This document shows positions 56,263 to 64,000 of a stretch of DNA of 64,000 nt, piece by piece. Position numbers and translations under genes: made by a program. This DNA is from Promicromonospora sukumoe 327MFSha3.1 (lineage in GTDB: Bacteria > Actinomycetota > Actinomycetes > Actinomycetales > Cellulomonadaceae), in the NCBI RefSeq assembly GCF_000385135.1, contig NZ_ARQM01000018.1:124001-188000 (forward strand). Direction: 5' to 3'. Below the pieces are notes generated by a model, which had not been told where the DNA came from, did not search any database, and was given only the letters and a program-made list of their open reading frames with translations. Position 1 is the first letter of the stretch; each line of letters begins with the position of its first letter.

Positions 56263-56859
56263 CTACGCGGCCGGGGCGACGATCCGCGTGACCACGCGGT
56301 GCACGTCGGCCCGGCCGTCGGCGGCGGCCGCCGTGTCCTCCGGGACGGCGAGCATGCCGCCGACGGTCAGCACGGAACCGTGCACCGCGGCGAGCACCTG
56401 CCCCAGCAGCCGTTCGGCGGGCACCGTGGCGTCGATGCGCTCCGGGTGCCGGGCCTGGGCCTCGCGCAGCGCCTCGACCTTGGCCGCGCTGGACGTCGCC
56501 GACCGCTCCAGGGTGCCGAGCATGCCCGGCCGCTCCAGGGTGTGCCAGAGCAGCAGCCGGACCAGCTCCGGGTGGCCCACCGTGAAGTCGAACAGGCGCA
56601 CCGCGTAGCCGGGCAGGTCGTCGGCGTCGAACGGCACGGCGTCGAGCAGGTCGAGGATCCGGGCGCTGACCACCTGGTCGAACAGCACCTCCTTGCCGCC
56701 GAAGTACGCGTAGATGCGCTGCTTGTTCGCCGCCGCGTGCTCGGCGATCCGGTCCACGCGGGCGCCCGCCAGGCCGTACCGCGCGAACTCGTCGGCGGCG
56801 GCCTCCAGGATGCGGGTCGGCGTCGCGGCACGTCCGACGTCGGCAGCGGGGGTGGGCAT
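56263..56859 (-). CDS. TetR-family regulator of the SDR pair
   Basis: 198 residues. HTH: DRIAEHAAANKQRIYAYFGGKEVLFDQVV, shown here in two parts: DRIAEHAAANKQRIYAYFGG, KEVLFD. The C-terminal domain resembles TetR_C_33-type. It ends 10 bp before the second SDR's stop region on the same strand, so it is the third gene of the SDR-SDR-tetR unit and may bind the palindrome at 58778-58793. Confidence 0.85.
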   Translation of the reverse strand: MPTPAADVGRAATPTRILEAAADEFARYGLAGARVDRIAEHAAANKQRIYAYFGGKEVLFDQVVSARILDLLDAVPFDADDLPGYAVRLFDFTVGHPELVRLLLWHTLERPGMLGTLERSATSSAAKVEALREAQARHPERIDATVPAERLLGQVLAAVHGSVLTVGGMLAVPEDTAAAADGRADVHRVVTRIVAPAA

Positions 56860-56869
56860 GTCGCTCAGC

Positions 56870-57841
56870 CTAGCTCCGGGCCGCCGGCAGGGCGGTGGAG
56901 GTGACCTCCTCGGCGACGGCCCACAGCCGCCCCGCCGTCGCGTCGTCGCGCATGCGCCGGTTGAGCAGGGCGCGCCGCGGCGGCCCGGCCAGGCCGGACA
57001 TCGGCCCGTAGTAGGCGCCCTGGGCGACGTCACGCCGGGTGGCGGCCACGAGCAGCGAGCCGACGCCGTGCTCGGGGGCCGCCATCGGCAGCAGCCCGCT
57101 CCCCCAGCGCACCGGCCGCTCTCGCCCCATGCTCGGCCCGGTGACCTGGAGGTTCGTGCGGGTCAGGCCGGGATGGGCCGCCGTGCTGACCAGGGCCCAG
57201 CCGCGGCGCCCAGCGGTGCGGGCGAGGTGCCGCGCGAGGTGCAGGTCGGCGAGCTTCGACTGCGCGTAGGCGGGCAGCGCCCGGTACTCGCGGCGCTCCC
57301 AGTCCAGGTCGTCGAAGTCGATGCGGCCCTGGTTGGCGGCGTACGAGCACATCGTGGCCACGCGCGGGTCCGGGGCCGCCAGGAGCAGCGGCAGCAGCAG
57401 GTTGGTCAGCGCGAACGGGCCCAGGAAGTTGGTCCCCCACTGCAGCTCGTGGCCGTCCGCCGTCAGGTACCGCCGCGGCGGGACCGAGACGCCGGCGTTG
57501 TTGACGAGCGTGTCGAGGCGGTCCAGGTCGCGTGCGAGCCCGTCCGCGAACGCCCGGACCGAGGTGAGGTCGGCGAGGTCGAGCACCCGCACCTCCGCCT
57601 GCGCGCCGGGCCGGGTGGCGAGCACCTCGGCGAGCGCCTCGGCGCCCTTCCGGGGGTCGCGGACGGCGAGGACCACGTGCGCCCCGGCGGCCGCGAGGCG
57701 CTTGGCGGCCTCGCGTCCCGTGCCGCTGTTGGCCCCCGTGACCACGACCGTGCGCCCGGTCTGGTCCGGCACGTGGGGCCGGGCGGGCAGGTCCGCCGTC
57801 GCCGCGCCGCCGGCGGCCGGGCCGTTCGTCGGGCCGTTCAT
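56870..57841 (-). CDS. Short-chain dehydrogenase, tandem duplicate 2
   Basis: 323 residues. TGANSGTGREAAKRLAAAGA, NNAGV and YAQSKLADLH (Tyr-x3-Lys), typical of the retinol-dehydrogenase-like/WWOX-type SDR group. An added 25-residue N-terminus precedes VPDQTGRTVVVTG. Most of the sequence equals that of the next gene. The start overlaps the stop of duplicate 1 by 4 bp. The catalytic Ser segment is MCSYAAN, where the copy has MSSGVAN, so activity may differ. Confidence 0.88.
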   Translation of the reverse strand: MNGPTNGPAAGGAATADLPARPHVPDQTGRTVVVTGANSGTGREAAKRLAAAGAHVVLAVRDPRKGAEALAEVLATRPGAQAEVRVLDLADLTSVRAFADGLARDLDRLDTLVNNAGVSVPPRRYLTADGHELQWGTNFLGPFALTNLLLPLLLAAPDPRVATMCSYAANQGRIDFDDLDWERREYRALPAYAQSKLADLHLARHLARTAGRRGWALVSTAAHPGLTRTNLQVTGPSMGRERPVRWGSGLLPMAAPEHGVGSLLVAATRRDVAQGAYYGPMSGLAGPPRRALLNRRMRDDATAGRLWAVAEEVTSTALPAARS

Positions 57842-58746
57842 CCGACCGGGACGGCGGTCGAGGTGATCTCCTCGGCGACGGCCCACAGCCGGGCCGCCGT
57901 CGCGTCGTCCCGCATGCGCCGGTTGAGGCGCGCCGGGCGGGGGTCCCCGGTCAGCCCGAACCGGGGCCCGTAGTAGGCGCCGGAGGAGGCGGCCGGGTCG
58001 GCGGCCGCCAGCAGGACCGATCCCGCGCCCTCGGGCGCCTCCATCGAGGGCAGGACGCTCCCCGGCGACCAGCGCACCGGCTGCTCCTTGCCCATGCTCG
58101 GGCCCGTGACCTGGAGGTTGGTCCGCGTGAAGCCGGGGTGCGCGGCCGTGCTCACCAGCGCCCAGCCGCGGCGTCCGGCCAGGTGCGCGAGGTGCCGCGC
58201 GAGGTACAGGTCGGCGAGCTTGGACTGCCCGTAGGCGGCCCAGGTGCGGTAGGGACGGCGCTCCCAGTCGAGGTCCGTGAAGTCGATGCGGCCCGCGTTG
58301 GCCACGCCGGAGCTCATGGTGGCCACGCGCGGCGCGGGCGCCGCCAGGAGGAGCGGCAGGAGCAGGTTGGTGAGCGCGAACGGGCCCAGGAAGTTGGTGC
58401 CCCACTGCAGCTCGTGACCGTCGGCGGTCGCGTAGCGCTGCGGCGTCGCCATCACGCCGGCGTTGTTCACCAGGGTGTCGAGCCGGCCGAGGTCGCGCCC
58501 GAGCCCGTCCGCGAAGGCCCGGACGGACGCCAGGTCGGCGAGGTCCAGGAGCCGCACCTCCGCCTGCGCGCCTGGCCGGGTGGCGAGCACCTCGGCGAGC
58601 GCGTCGGCGCCCTTCTCCGGGTTGCGGACGGCGAGGACCACGCGGGCGCCGGCGGCGGCCAGGCGCTTGGCGGCCTCGCGGCCGGTGCCGCTGTTTGCGC
58701 CGGTGACGACGACGGTGCGGCCGGTCTGGTCGGGCACGGTGTACAT
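57838..58746 (-). CDS. Short-chain dehydrogenase, tandem duplicate 1
   Basis: 302 residues. TGANSGTGREAAKRLAAAGA, NNAGV, MSSGVAN and YGQSKLADLY show an intact NAD(P) site and triad. RBS GAGGAGC is close to the ATG. It is the first gene of the unit, with a perfect 7-2-7 palindrome 31 bp upstream. Substrate unknown. Confidence 0.9.
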   Translation of the reverse strand: MYTVPDQTGRTVVVTGANSGTGREAAKRLAAAGARVVLAVRNPEKGADALAEVLATRPGAQAEVRLLDLADLASVRAFADGLGRDLGRLDTLVNNAGVMATPQRYATADGHELQWGTNFLGPFALTNLLLPLLLAAPAPRVATMSSGVANAGRIDFTDLDWERRPYRTWAAYGQSKLADLYLARHLAHLAGRRGWALVSTAAHPGFTRTNLQVTGPSMGKEQPVRWSPGSVLPSMEAPEGAGSVLLAAADPAASSGAYYGPRFGLTGDPRPARLNRRMRDDATAARLWAVAEEITSTAVPVG

Positions 58747-58777
58747 GGGGCTCCTCGGTGGCGGTTCCGGCTGGGCC

Positions 58778-58793
58778 AACCAACCAGTTGGTT
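58778..58793 (-). promoter_or_regulatory. TetR operator upstream of the SDR operon
   Basis: AACCAAC-CA-GTTGGTT, a perfect 16-bp palindrome in the promoter region of the SDR-SDR-tetR unit, consistent with autorepression by the downstream TetR. Confidence 0.65.
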
Positions 58794-58847
58794 GACGTTC
58801 CCACTATGCACCCGCTCCCCCGGCGGGACAAGCCCCGGGTACGAGAA

Positions 58848-58877
58848 GGGGTGCCGGATCCGAGGATCCGGCACCCC
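58848..58877 (-). terminator. Perfect hairpin after the LLM oxidoreductase gene
   Basis: GGGGTGCCGGATCC-GA-GGATCCGGCACCCC; 14-bp arms, downstream of the LLM gene on the minus strand. Confidence 0.75.
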
Positions 58878-58925
58878 TGCGGTGCCCGCTCAGGCGGCGC
58901 CGCGCCGGCCGCGGCCGGCGGGTCG

Positions 58926-59987
58926 TCAGGCGCTCAGCGCGCCCGCCACCAGCTCCAGCGTCTGCGCCCGGCCGAAGGTGGCCTCCAGCGGCTCGTCGTC
59001 GCGCGACCCGGCGACGGGGACGAGCATGACCTCCTCGACGCCGTGCCGCTCGGCCAGGCCGCGCACCTCGGCGGCCACGTGCCCGGCGTCGCCGATCAGC
59101 CAGCGGGCCCGCATCGCCTCGATCGACTGGGCGAGCATGCCGTCGGCCGGCTCGTCACGCGTGGCGCGCAGCGCCTCCTCGACCGTCTCCAGCGCGCCGA
59201 GCTTCTGCCCGGACCGCAGGCGGGCCATCTGGCGCAGCTGCGGCAGGGCGCGGTCGTGCGCCTCGTCCGACGTCGGCGCGGCCACCGCGTTGACCGTCAC
59301 GAACGTGCGCGGCTCCGGGTGCTCCTCCGACGGCCGGTAGCCGTCGCGGTACAGCGCGAGGATCTGGTCCATGCCCTGCCCGGAGAAGTGGTTGGCGAAC
59401 ACGTACGGCAGCCCGAGCTCGGCCGCGAGCCGCGCCGAGTAGTCGCTGGAGCCCAGCAGCCACACCGTGGGCACGCTCGCGGCGGCCGGCGTCGCGCGGA
59501 CGTCGTAGATGTCGCCCGAGACCAGGCGCAGCCGGGCGCCGTCGGGCCCCATGAGGCTCAGGATGTCGGTGACGTGCTGCGGGAACCGGTCCACGTCCGC
59601 CGTCGGCCCCGTGGCGCGCAGCAGCGAGGTGACCACGGGGTCGCTGCCCGGGGCGCGGCCGATGCCGAGGTCGATGCGGCCGGGGGCCACGGCCTCCAGC
59701 GCCGCGAACTGCTCGGCGACCACGAGCGGGGCGTGGTTGGGCAGCATGACGCCGCCCGAGCCCACACGGATGCGCTCGGTCCGCGCGGCGGCCGCGGCGA
59801 TCATGACCGGCGGCGACGACGCCGCCACCGCCGCCATGTTGTGGTGCTCCGCGAACCAGTAGCGTTCGTAGCCGAGCCGGTCGGCGAGCGCCGCCAGGTC
59901 GAGCGAGGCCGACAGGGCCTGGGCGCTGGTCTGGCCCGAGCGGACGGGCACGAGGTCGAGGACGGAGAGGCGCGGCGTGGTGTTCAT
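58926..59987 (-). CDS. LLM-class flavin-dependent oxidoreductase
   Basis: 353 residues. YWFAEHHNMAAVAASSPPVM and VGSGGVMLPNHAPLVVAEQF are signatures of the group of luciferase-like monooxygenases with the MsnO8/YhbW pattern. Uses FMNH2 or F420; substrate unknown. ATG 59987 is preferred; an in-frame TTG is 12 bp upstream. A TACCG-N4-CGGTA palindrome (60051-60064) lies in its promoter region. Confidence 0.9.
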   Translation of the reverse strand: MNTTPRLSVLDLVPVRSGQTSAQALSASLDLAALADRLGYERYWFAEHHNMAAVAASSPPVMIAAAAARTERIRVGSGGVMLPNHAPLVVAEQFAALEAVAPGRIDLGIGRAPGSDPVVTSLLRATGPTADVDRFPQHVTDILSLMGPDGARLRLVSGDIYDVRATPAAASVPTVWLLGSSDYSARLAAELGLPYVFANHFSGQGMDQILALYRDGYRPSEEHPEPRTFVTVNAVAAPTSDEAHDRALPQLRQMARLRSGQKLGALETVEEALRATRDEPADGMLAQSIEAMRARWLIGDAGHVAAEVRGLAERHGVEEVMLVPVAGSRDDEPLEATFGRAQTLELVAGALSA

Positions 59988-60050
59988 CGCCTGCGTCAAC
60001 CGTCGCGGGGACCGGCGTGTTCCGGCCCGAGTCGCCCTTTACCAGTTCTG

Positions 60051-60064
60051 TACCGTTTTCGGTA
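60051..60064. promoter_or_regulatory. Operator-like palindrome between LLM and GNAT genes
   Basis: TACCG-TTTT-CGGTA in the 126-bp divergent spacer; possible regulator site. Confidence 0.4.
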
Positions 60065-60101
60065 TCGCGGAACATCATGGCGCCCACCCGGGTCGGCCTG
60101 A

Positions 60102-60107
60102 CATGAT
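60102..60107 (+). promoter_or_regulatory. -10 box, leaderless GNAT gene
   Basis: CATGAT lies 6 nt before GTG 60114; no RBS. Confidence 0.45.
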
Positions 60108-60113
60108 CGCGTC

Positions 60114-60593
60114 GTGTCTGTTGATGTGCGCCCCGCGACCGACGAGGACGTCGACGCCGTGGTCGACCTGTTCCGGCAGTACCTGTGGTTCTACGGGCAG
60201 GAGGTGCCCGACGCCGAGGCGCGGGCCTACCTGACCGCGCGCCGCGACGCGGGCGACAGCGTGCTGCTCGTCGCGGAGGTGGCCGCGGAGGGCGCGGATC
60301 CCGCGGAGGACGCCCGGATCGTGGGGTTCGCGCAGAGCTACCCGACGTGGTCGTCGGTGAGCCTGAGCCGGTCGTGGGTGCTGAACGACCTGTTCGTCTC
60401 CCCCGCCGCGCGCGGGACGGGCGGAGCGCGCGCCCTGGTGCAGGAGACCTGCCGCCTGGCCAAGGAGGCCGGGGCCATCCGGGTCTCGCTCGCCACCGCG
60501 TGGGACAACCTCGCCGCGCAGGGGCTGTACGAGTCCGAGGGCTTCGTGCGCGACCAGAACTTCCACCACTACGCGTACGTGACGGGCGCCTGA
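60114..60593 (+). CDS. GNAT-family N-acetyltransferase
   Basis: 159 residues, GTG start. VLNDLFVSPAARGTGGARAL is motif A with the acetyl-CoA pyrophosphate loop (RGTGGA), then LATAWDNLAAQGLYESEGF (motif B). Acetylates an unknown amine. Probable leaderless transcript, divergent from the LLM gene. Confidence 0.9.
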   Translation: MSVDVRPATDEDVDAVVDLFRQYLWFYGQEVPDAEARAYLTARRDAGDSVLLVAEVAAEGADPAEDARIVGFAQSYPTWSSVSLSRSWVLNDLFVSPAARGTGGARALVQETCRLAKEAGAIRVSLATAWDNLAAQGLYESEGFVRDQNFHHYAYVTGA

Positions 60594-60739
60594 CCTCACG
60601 CGAGCGCAGGACGCGCGGCGCGCACCTCCGGCTTGGTGTCGGTGGCCCGCGCTAGGGTGTGCCCCGGCCAGGAACAGACCTGGTCAGAAGGCCAAACTGC
60701 CGATTCGGGGAGACCCCGGGAACTGGAGCGCACACCACC

Positions 60740-61561
60740 ATGATGGGAGGCAACCACGCCGCGACGGGAGCCGCGGCCTGGGTAGCGGTCACCGCGTCGA
60801 CGCCGATCGCCTTCGGCTGGTATCCGGTGACCGACACCGGCGTGATCGCGGGAGCGCTCGTCTGCGCCGGGGCCGCGCTCCTGCCGGACGCCGACCATCA
60901 CTCGGGCACCATCGCGAACTCGCTCAAGCCGGTGTCGAACGGCGTGGTCAAGGTCATCGAGGCGGTCTCGGGCGGGCACCGCAAGGGCACGCACTCGATC
61001 CTCGGCATCGCCGTGTTCACGGCCATCGCCTGGGGGCTCAGCTTCCTGAGCATCGACACGGGCAACGAGCAGATCGGCTCGATCCTGATCGGCCCGGGCA
61101 TCATGTGCGTGCTGCTGGTCGCGTTCGCCCTCAAGGCCCTCAAGATCACGCGCGACACCAAGCTGCTGCCGTGGACCACGTCGGTCACGCTGGCGGTGCT
61201 GATCGCGATCTTCGCGCCCGAGGAGTGGTTCTGGATGCCGTTCAGCGTGGCGCTGGGCTGCACCGTGCACATCCTCGGCGACATGATCACCACCAACGGC
61301 GTGCCGCTGCTGTGGCCGCTGAAGTTCCGCAGCCCCCGCTGGATGCGTGACGGGCGCGGCCTGGAGCTCGACATGATCTGGCGCTCCGGCGGCAACCTCT
61401 CGCTGCCGATCCTGGGCGACGCCGGGTCGGTCCGGGAGTGGATCTTCCTCATCCCCGTGTCGCTCTACGCGATCATCGGCATCGTGTGGGCCCTGCTCAA
61501 CGAGATGGGCTACGACACCATGGCGGTGTGGAACCAGGTGCTCGCGCTCTTCCCGGGCTGA
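60740..61561 (+). CDS. DUF457/YdjM-type membrane-bound metal-dependent hydrolase
   Basis: 273 residues. GNHAATGAAAWVAV, LLPDADHHSGT and HRKGTHSILG carry the conserved His/Asp residues of the YdjM/DUF457 family, within four to six membrane helices. LexA-regulated homologues exist; no LexA site is seen here. Start ATG 60740 with GGAGCG 12 bp upstream; a second ATG follows. Confidence 0.85.
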   Translation: MMGGNHAATGAAAWVAVTASTPIAFGWYPVTDTGVIAGALVCAGAALLPDADHHSGTIANSLKPVSNGVVKVIEAVSGGHRKGTHSILGIAVFTAIAWGLSFLSIDTGNEQIGSILIGPGIMCVLLVAFALKALKITRDTKLLPWTTSVTLAVLIAIFAPEEWFWMPFSVALGCTVHILGDMITTNGVPLLWPLKFRSPRWMRDGRGLELDMIWRSGGNLSLPILGDAGSVREWIFLIPVSLYAIIGIVWALLNEMGYDTMAVWNQVLALFPG

Positions 61562-61594
61562 GCCCGCCGCGGGCCCGGCCCGCGCCCCGACGTC

Positions 61595-61631
61595 GACCGG
61601 CCCCAGCCCAGATCCTGGGCGGGGGCCGGTC
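61595..61631. terminator. Two-way hairpin between convergent genes
   Basis: GACCGGCCCC ... GGGGCCGGTC with an inner GCCCAG/CTGGGC stem; lies between the DUF457 gene and EspI-like paralogue 2. Confidence 0.7.
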
Positions 61632-61666
61632 CGTCGTTGCAGCTGTTCGGTCGCCGGGGCGACCGG

Positions 61667-63412
61667 TCAGAGACCGCCGGCCACGGCCGCGCCGGCGGCG
61701 AGCCAGGCGCGCCGCGTCTCGGGGCGCAGCGCGCCGTACCGCAGGTGGCCGTCGACCATGGCGGGGTCGAACGGGATGGTCACGACCTCGCGGGCCAGGG
61801 ACCGGTAGCCGTCGGCCACCTTCTCCAGCTCGCCCGAGGACTCCTTCTGGTCGGCCTGGCTGACGACGACGACGGCCTGCTGCGCCAGGTAGGCCGACCG
61901 GCCGTCGCGGGTGCCGAGCGCCTCGAGCAGCAGGGCCCCGGCCTCGGCGTGGTCGTCGCGCGTGGTGGTCGCCACCACGAGCTGGTCCGTCAGGTCGATC
62001 ATCCGCTGCCACATGGGGTCGGACTCGTCGTTGCCGGAGTCGATGAGGATCATCCGGTAGTACTTCGAGAGCACGGAGTGGATCGCGTCCACGTCCTGCG
62101 GCTCGATGCGCTGCTCGTTGGCCATGGCGATCGGCTTGGACCGCAGCACGTCGAACCGGTCGCGCGTCTGGTGGTGCACGTACCGCGCCAGGTCGGCCGC
62201 CTGGGCCGACGGCCCCAGCAGGCGGTCCGTCTGCGGCAGCAGGTCCAGCAGCGTCGACTCGTGCGGGCCCTGCTCGGTGCGCCAGCCCAGCGTCCCGCGG
62301 GTCTGGTTGTTGTCCCACGTCACCACGCCCGCGCCCCCGAACTGCGCGAACACCGCCGCGAGCAGCACCGTCGACGGCGTCTTGCCCGCGCCGCCCTTGC
62401 CGTTCACCATCGAGATCGTGCGCGGGCCGGGCCAGTGCTGGCTCACCGCGCGCTCGTCGGCGCGCTCGAGCCGTTCCGACTCGCTGGGCCCCACGCGGAT
62501 GCCCATGCGGGTCAGCATCCCGCGGAAGCCCTGCGTGGCCGGGTCCTCGTCCTGCTGGTGCGTGAGGAACGACTGGCGCGCCTCGCGGCGGGAGCGCGGC
62601 GCGCTCGGCTCGCCCGCCGGCACGGGGGCCGACGCCGGGTCGGACAGACTTGCGTCCGGCCCGCCGTAGCCGGCGGTCGGCACGGCGTCCACGGGAGCCG
62701 ACACGGGGCTCGCCACGCTGCCGGGGATCGCGGCCGGGATGCCGCCGTGGGCACCGTTCGACCCGTTGCCCGGGCCGTCCTGCGCCGCGTTCTCGCGGAC
62801 CCAGTCGGCCACGCCCGCGTCGCCGTCGGCGTCCGCACCGCCGGACGGGACCGGGATGGTGGGCAGGTCGCCCTGGGCGGGCCCGCCCAGGGCGAGGTCC
62901 GACGGCGCCTGCGCGGCGTCCGGCAGCTCGGGGGTCCGCGGGGCGCGGCGCACCGTGTCCGTGTCGATCGGGTCGGCGGGCTCGGCGTCCCCGCCCGGGG
63001 CCAGGTCCGCGACCGGGACGCCCTCGAACGCGGGGGCCGGGATGGTTCCCGGCCCCGTGGTGGGCTCCTGCGGCGCGGCCGCCGGCGGTGTCGCCGCGGG
63101 CGGCGCGGCGGCTGGTGGCGCCTGCGGCGTCGGCGACGACGGCGGCGCGAGCTCGTCCTCCTCCGGTACCACGGTGCCGTCCGGGTGCACGATCAGGTTC
63201 CAGAGCCCCTCGGGGCCGGTCGCGGAGGCCCGCACCGGCCGGCCGATCTGGGCGGCGTTCTCCGTCACCCGCCGCAGGACCTCCACCCGTGCCTCCTCCA
63301 GGCTGCCGGTGGCGATCGGGTGGAACGTCCCGTCGATCGTCACCTCACCTGAGCCGTCCTCCCGGACGATCGCGTCGATCCGGGGCCAGCGGGGCACGGT
63401 GTCAGAGCTCAT
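61667..63412 (-). CDS. EspI/MinD-like ATPase with low-complexity linker, paralogue 2
   Basis: 581 residues; RBS GGAGGAAA before ATG 63412. N-terminal domain (WPRIDAIVREDGSGEVTIDG) aligns with that of paralogue 1. A Pro/Ala/Gly linker (about 90-290) is followed by the same neck (DPATQGFRGMLTRMGIRVGP) and an ATPase domain with KGGAGKT at 339-345, WDNNQTRGTLGWRTE and DSGNDESDPMW. The C-terminal 260 residues are nearly the same in both proteins, the linkers are unrelated. Divergent from a DESTQ-repeat protein gene. Role probably in type VII secretion or cell-pole partitioning. Confidence 0.8.
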   Translation of the reverse strand: MSSDTVPRWPRIDAIVREDGSGEVTIDGTFHPIATGSLEEARVEVLRRVTENAAQIGRPVRASATGPEGLWNLIVHPDGTVVPEEDELAPPSSPTPQAPPAAAPPAATPPAAAPQEPTTGPGTIPAPAFEGVPVADLAPGGDAEPADPIDTDTVRRAPRTPELPDAAQAPSDLALGGPAQGDLPTIPVPSGGADADGDAGVADWVRENAAQDGPGNGSNGAHGGIPAAIPGSVASPVSAPVDAVPTAGYGGPDASLSDPASAPVPAGEPSAPRSRREARQSFLTHQQDEDPATQGFRGMLTRMGIRVGPSESERLERADERAVSQHWPGPRTISMVNGKGGAGKTPSTVLLAAVFAQFGGAGVVTWDNNQTRGTLGWRTEQGPHESTLLDLLPQTDRLLGPSAQAADLARYVHHQTRDRFDVLRSKPIAMANEQRIEPQDVDAIHSVLSKYYRMILIDSGNDESDPMWQRMIDLTDQLVVATTTRDDHAEAGALLLEALGTRDGRSAYLAQQAVVVVSQADQKESSGELEKVADGYRSLAREVVTIPFDPAMVDGHLRYGALRPETRRAWLAAGAAVAGGL

Positions 63413-63578
63413 GCGTTTCCTCCGAAGTTCCTGGGTAGGCGGACGGCGCGGCGGGTTCGCCCCCGAAGCAAGGGTCGGACATGATCGGCCGGCTGGCCAG
63501 CCCAACGGGGCATTCACCCCACCTGGTAGGTTCTCGCGCAACCTGTCGCAACCAGGACAACGACCGAGGAGCCCTTGC

Positions 63579-64000
63579 GTGTCCGACGACCAGACCCGCC
63601 GTATTCCTGCGGCGGCCGACCCGACGCAGATCCAGCGACCGCCCGCTCGCCCGGGGCAGCCCGGCGCCCCGTCATCGTATGACGCGACGCAGCGGATGAG
63701 CTCCTTCGCACCGGGTGATGCTGCTGGACAGCGCGCCGCGGGAGGACAGGGCGGCTCCCCCGTCGACGAGCACACGCAGATCATGCCGCCCCCGCGGCAG
63801 GGCTCCGTGGTGGACGAGTCGACCCAGGTGATGCTGCCGACGCGCGGCGCGTCCCCGGTCGACGAGTCCACCCAGCTCCTCCCGCCGACGCGCGGCGGCT
63901 CGCCGATCGACGAGTCCACGCAGGTCATGCCGCCGCCGCGCGGCGCCTCCGGCGTCGACGAGTCGACCCAGCTCCTGCCGCCCGCCGGAGCGCAGCAGCG
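63579..64000 (+). CDS. DESTQ-repeat protein (5' part)
   Basis: The first 140 residues from GTG 63579 (GAGGAGC RBS nearby) run off the window. Disordered, Pro/Gln-rich. From residue 62, five units with exact 16-residue spacing place Thr66, Thr82, Thr98, Thr114 and Thr130 in VDE(H/S)TQ(I/V/L)(M/L); DPTQ and DATQ occur earlier. The acidic-x-Thr-Gln context resembles FHA-domain/Ser-Thr kinase target sites. Domain after the window end unknown. Divergent from an EspI-like ATPase. Confidence 0.7.
   Translation, partial: MSDDQTRRIPAAADPTQIQRPPARPGQPGAPSSYDATQRMSSFAPGDAAGQRAAGGQGGSPVDEHTQIMPPPRQGSVVDESTQVMLPTRGASPVDESTQLLPPTRGGSPIDESTQVMPPPRGASGVDESTQLLPPAGAQQ

Overview
The window looks like chromosomal DNA of a high-GC Gram-positive soil or plant-litter actinobacterium, most like the Cellulomonas/Cellulosimicrobium/Promicromonospora group. 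The grounds are very high GC with strong GC preference at third codon positions, many ATGA/GTGA 4-bp stop/start overlaps, several probable leaderless mRNAs, F420-type (deazaflavin) nitroreductases, a WYL regulator, a rifamycin-associated element, and EspI-like (type VII secretion-type) MinD ATPases. The genus assignment is inference; no rRNA or tRNA gene was seen.

1-9.9 kb: one operon, closed by a long palindrome 2 bp after its last stop. It has a Dpp/Opp peptide importer (3' end of the binding protein, two permeases, two ATPases), a prolyl aminopeptidase, an Xaa-Pro aminopeptidase and a GH127 beta-L-arabinofuranosidase without a signal peptide. From the first permease onward every junction overlaps. 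Together they read as import and intracellular breakdown of proline/hydroxyproline-rich, arabinosylated plant glycopeptides (extensin type). 9.9-17.8 kb: secreted M6-like protease, protein phosphatase, 2H phosphoesterase, epoxide hydrolase, deazaflavin nitroreductase with divergent TetR, ArsR/CDF metal-efflux pair, NAD-dependent epimerase.

17.8-29.7 kb: aldarate catabolism. There is a galactarate/talarate dehydratase with its GntR regulator; a tctC-tctB-tctA-usp transport operon divergent from a LysR gene; then kdgD, a 2,5-dioxovalerate dehydrogenase, glucarate dehydratase and an AEC permease. Together they would take glucarate/galactarate to 2-oxoglutarate. 29.7-36.5 kb: TetR, two SDRs, and a DctA symporter divergent from a DcuS/DcuR-type two-component system. 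36.5-49.4 kb: small metabolic and regulatory genes (WYL regulator and DrrAB-like exporter, patatin, a PEP-utiliser swivel domain with a divergent regulator, secreted M23 peptidase, Tat-lipoprotein intradiol dioxygenase, DUF1684, VIT1-type iron transporter). Two neighbours near 41.5-43.3 kb (dienelactone hydrolase, histidine phosphatase) are frameshifted. 49.4-54.4 kb: arginine deiminase, a one-domain voltage-gated cation channel, HNH endonuclease, and a rifampicin monooxygenase preceded by a rifamycin-associated element.

54.5-64 kb: two paralogous EspI/MinD-like ATPases with a shared N-terminal domain and long Ala/Pro-rich linkers flank a block of unrelated genes (TetR, tandem duplicate SDRs, LLM oxidoreductase, GNAT, DUF457 membrane protein). 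Divergent from the second ATPase, the window ends inside a protein with strict 16-residue DESTQ repeats.

Across the window, gene-end spacers carry long near-perfect palindromes belonging to a few recurring sequence families (A-E below). Some lie over stop codons, and two family-B copies share flanking sequence outside the stem. They probably act as terminators, but their spread is repeat-like.
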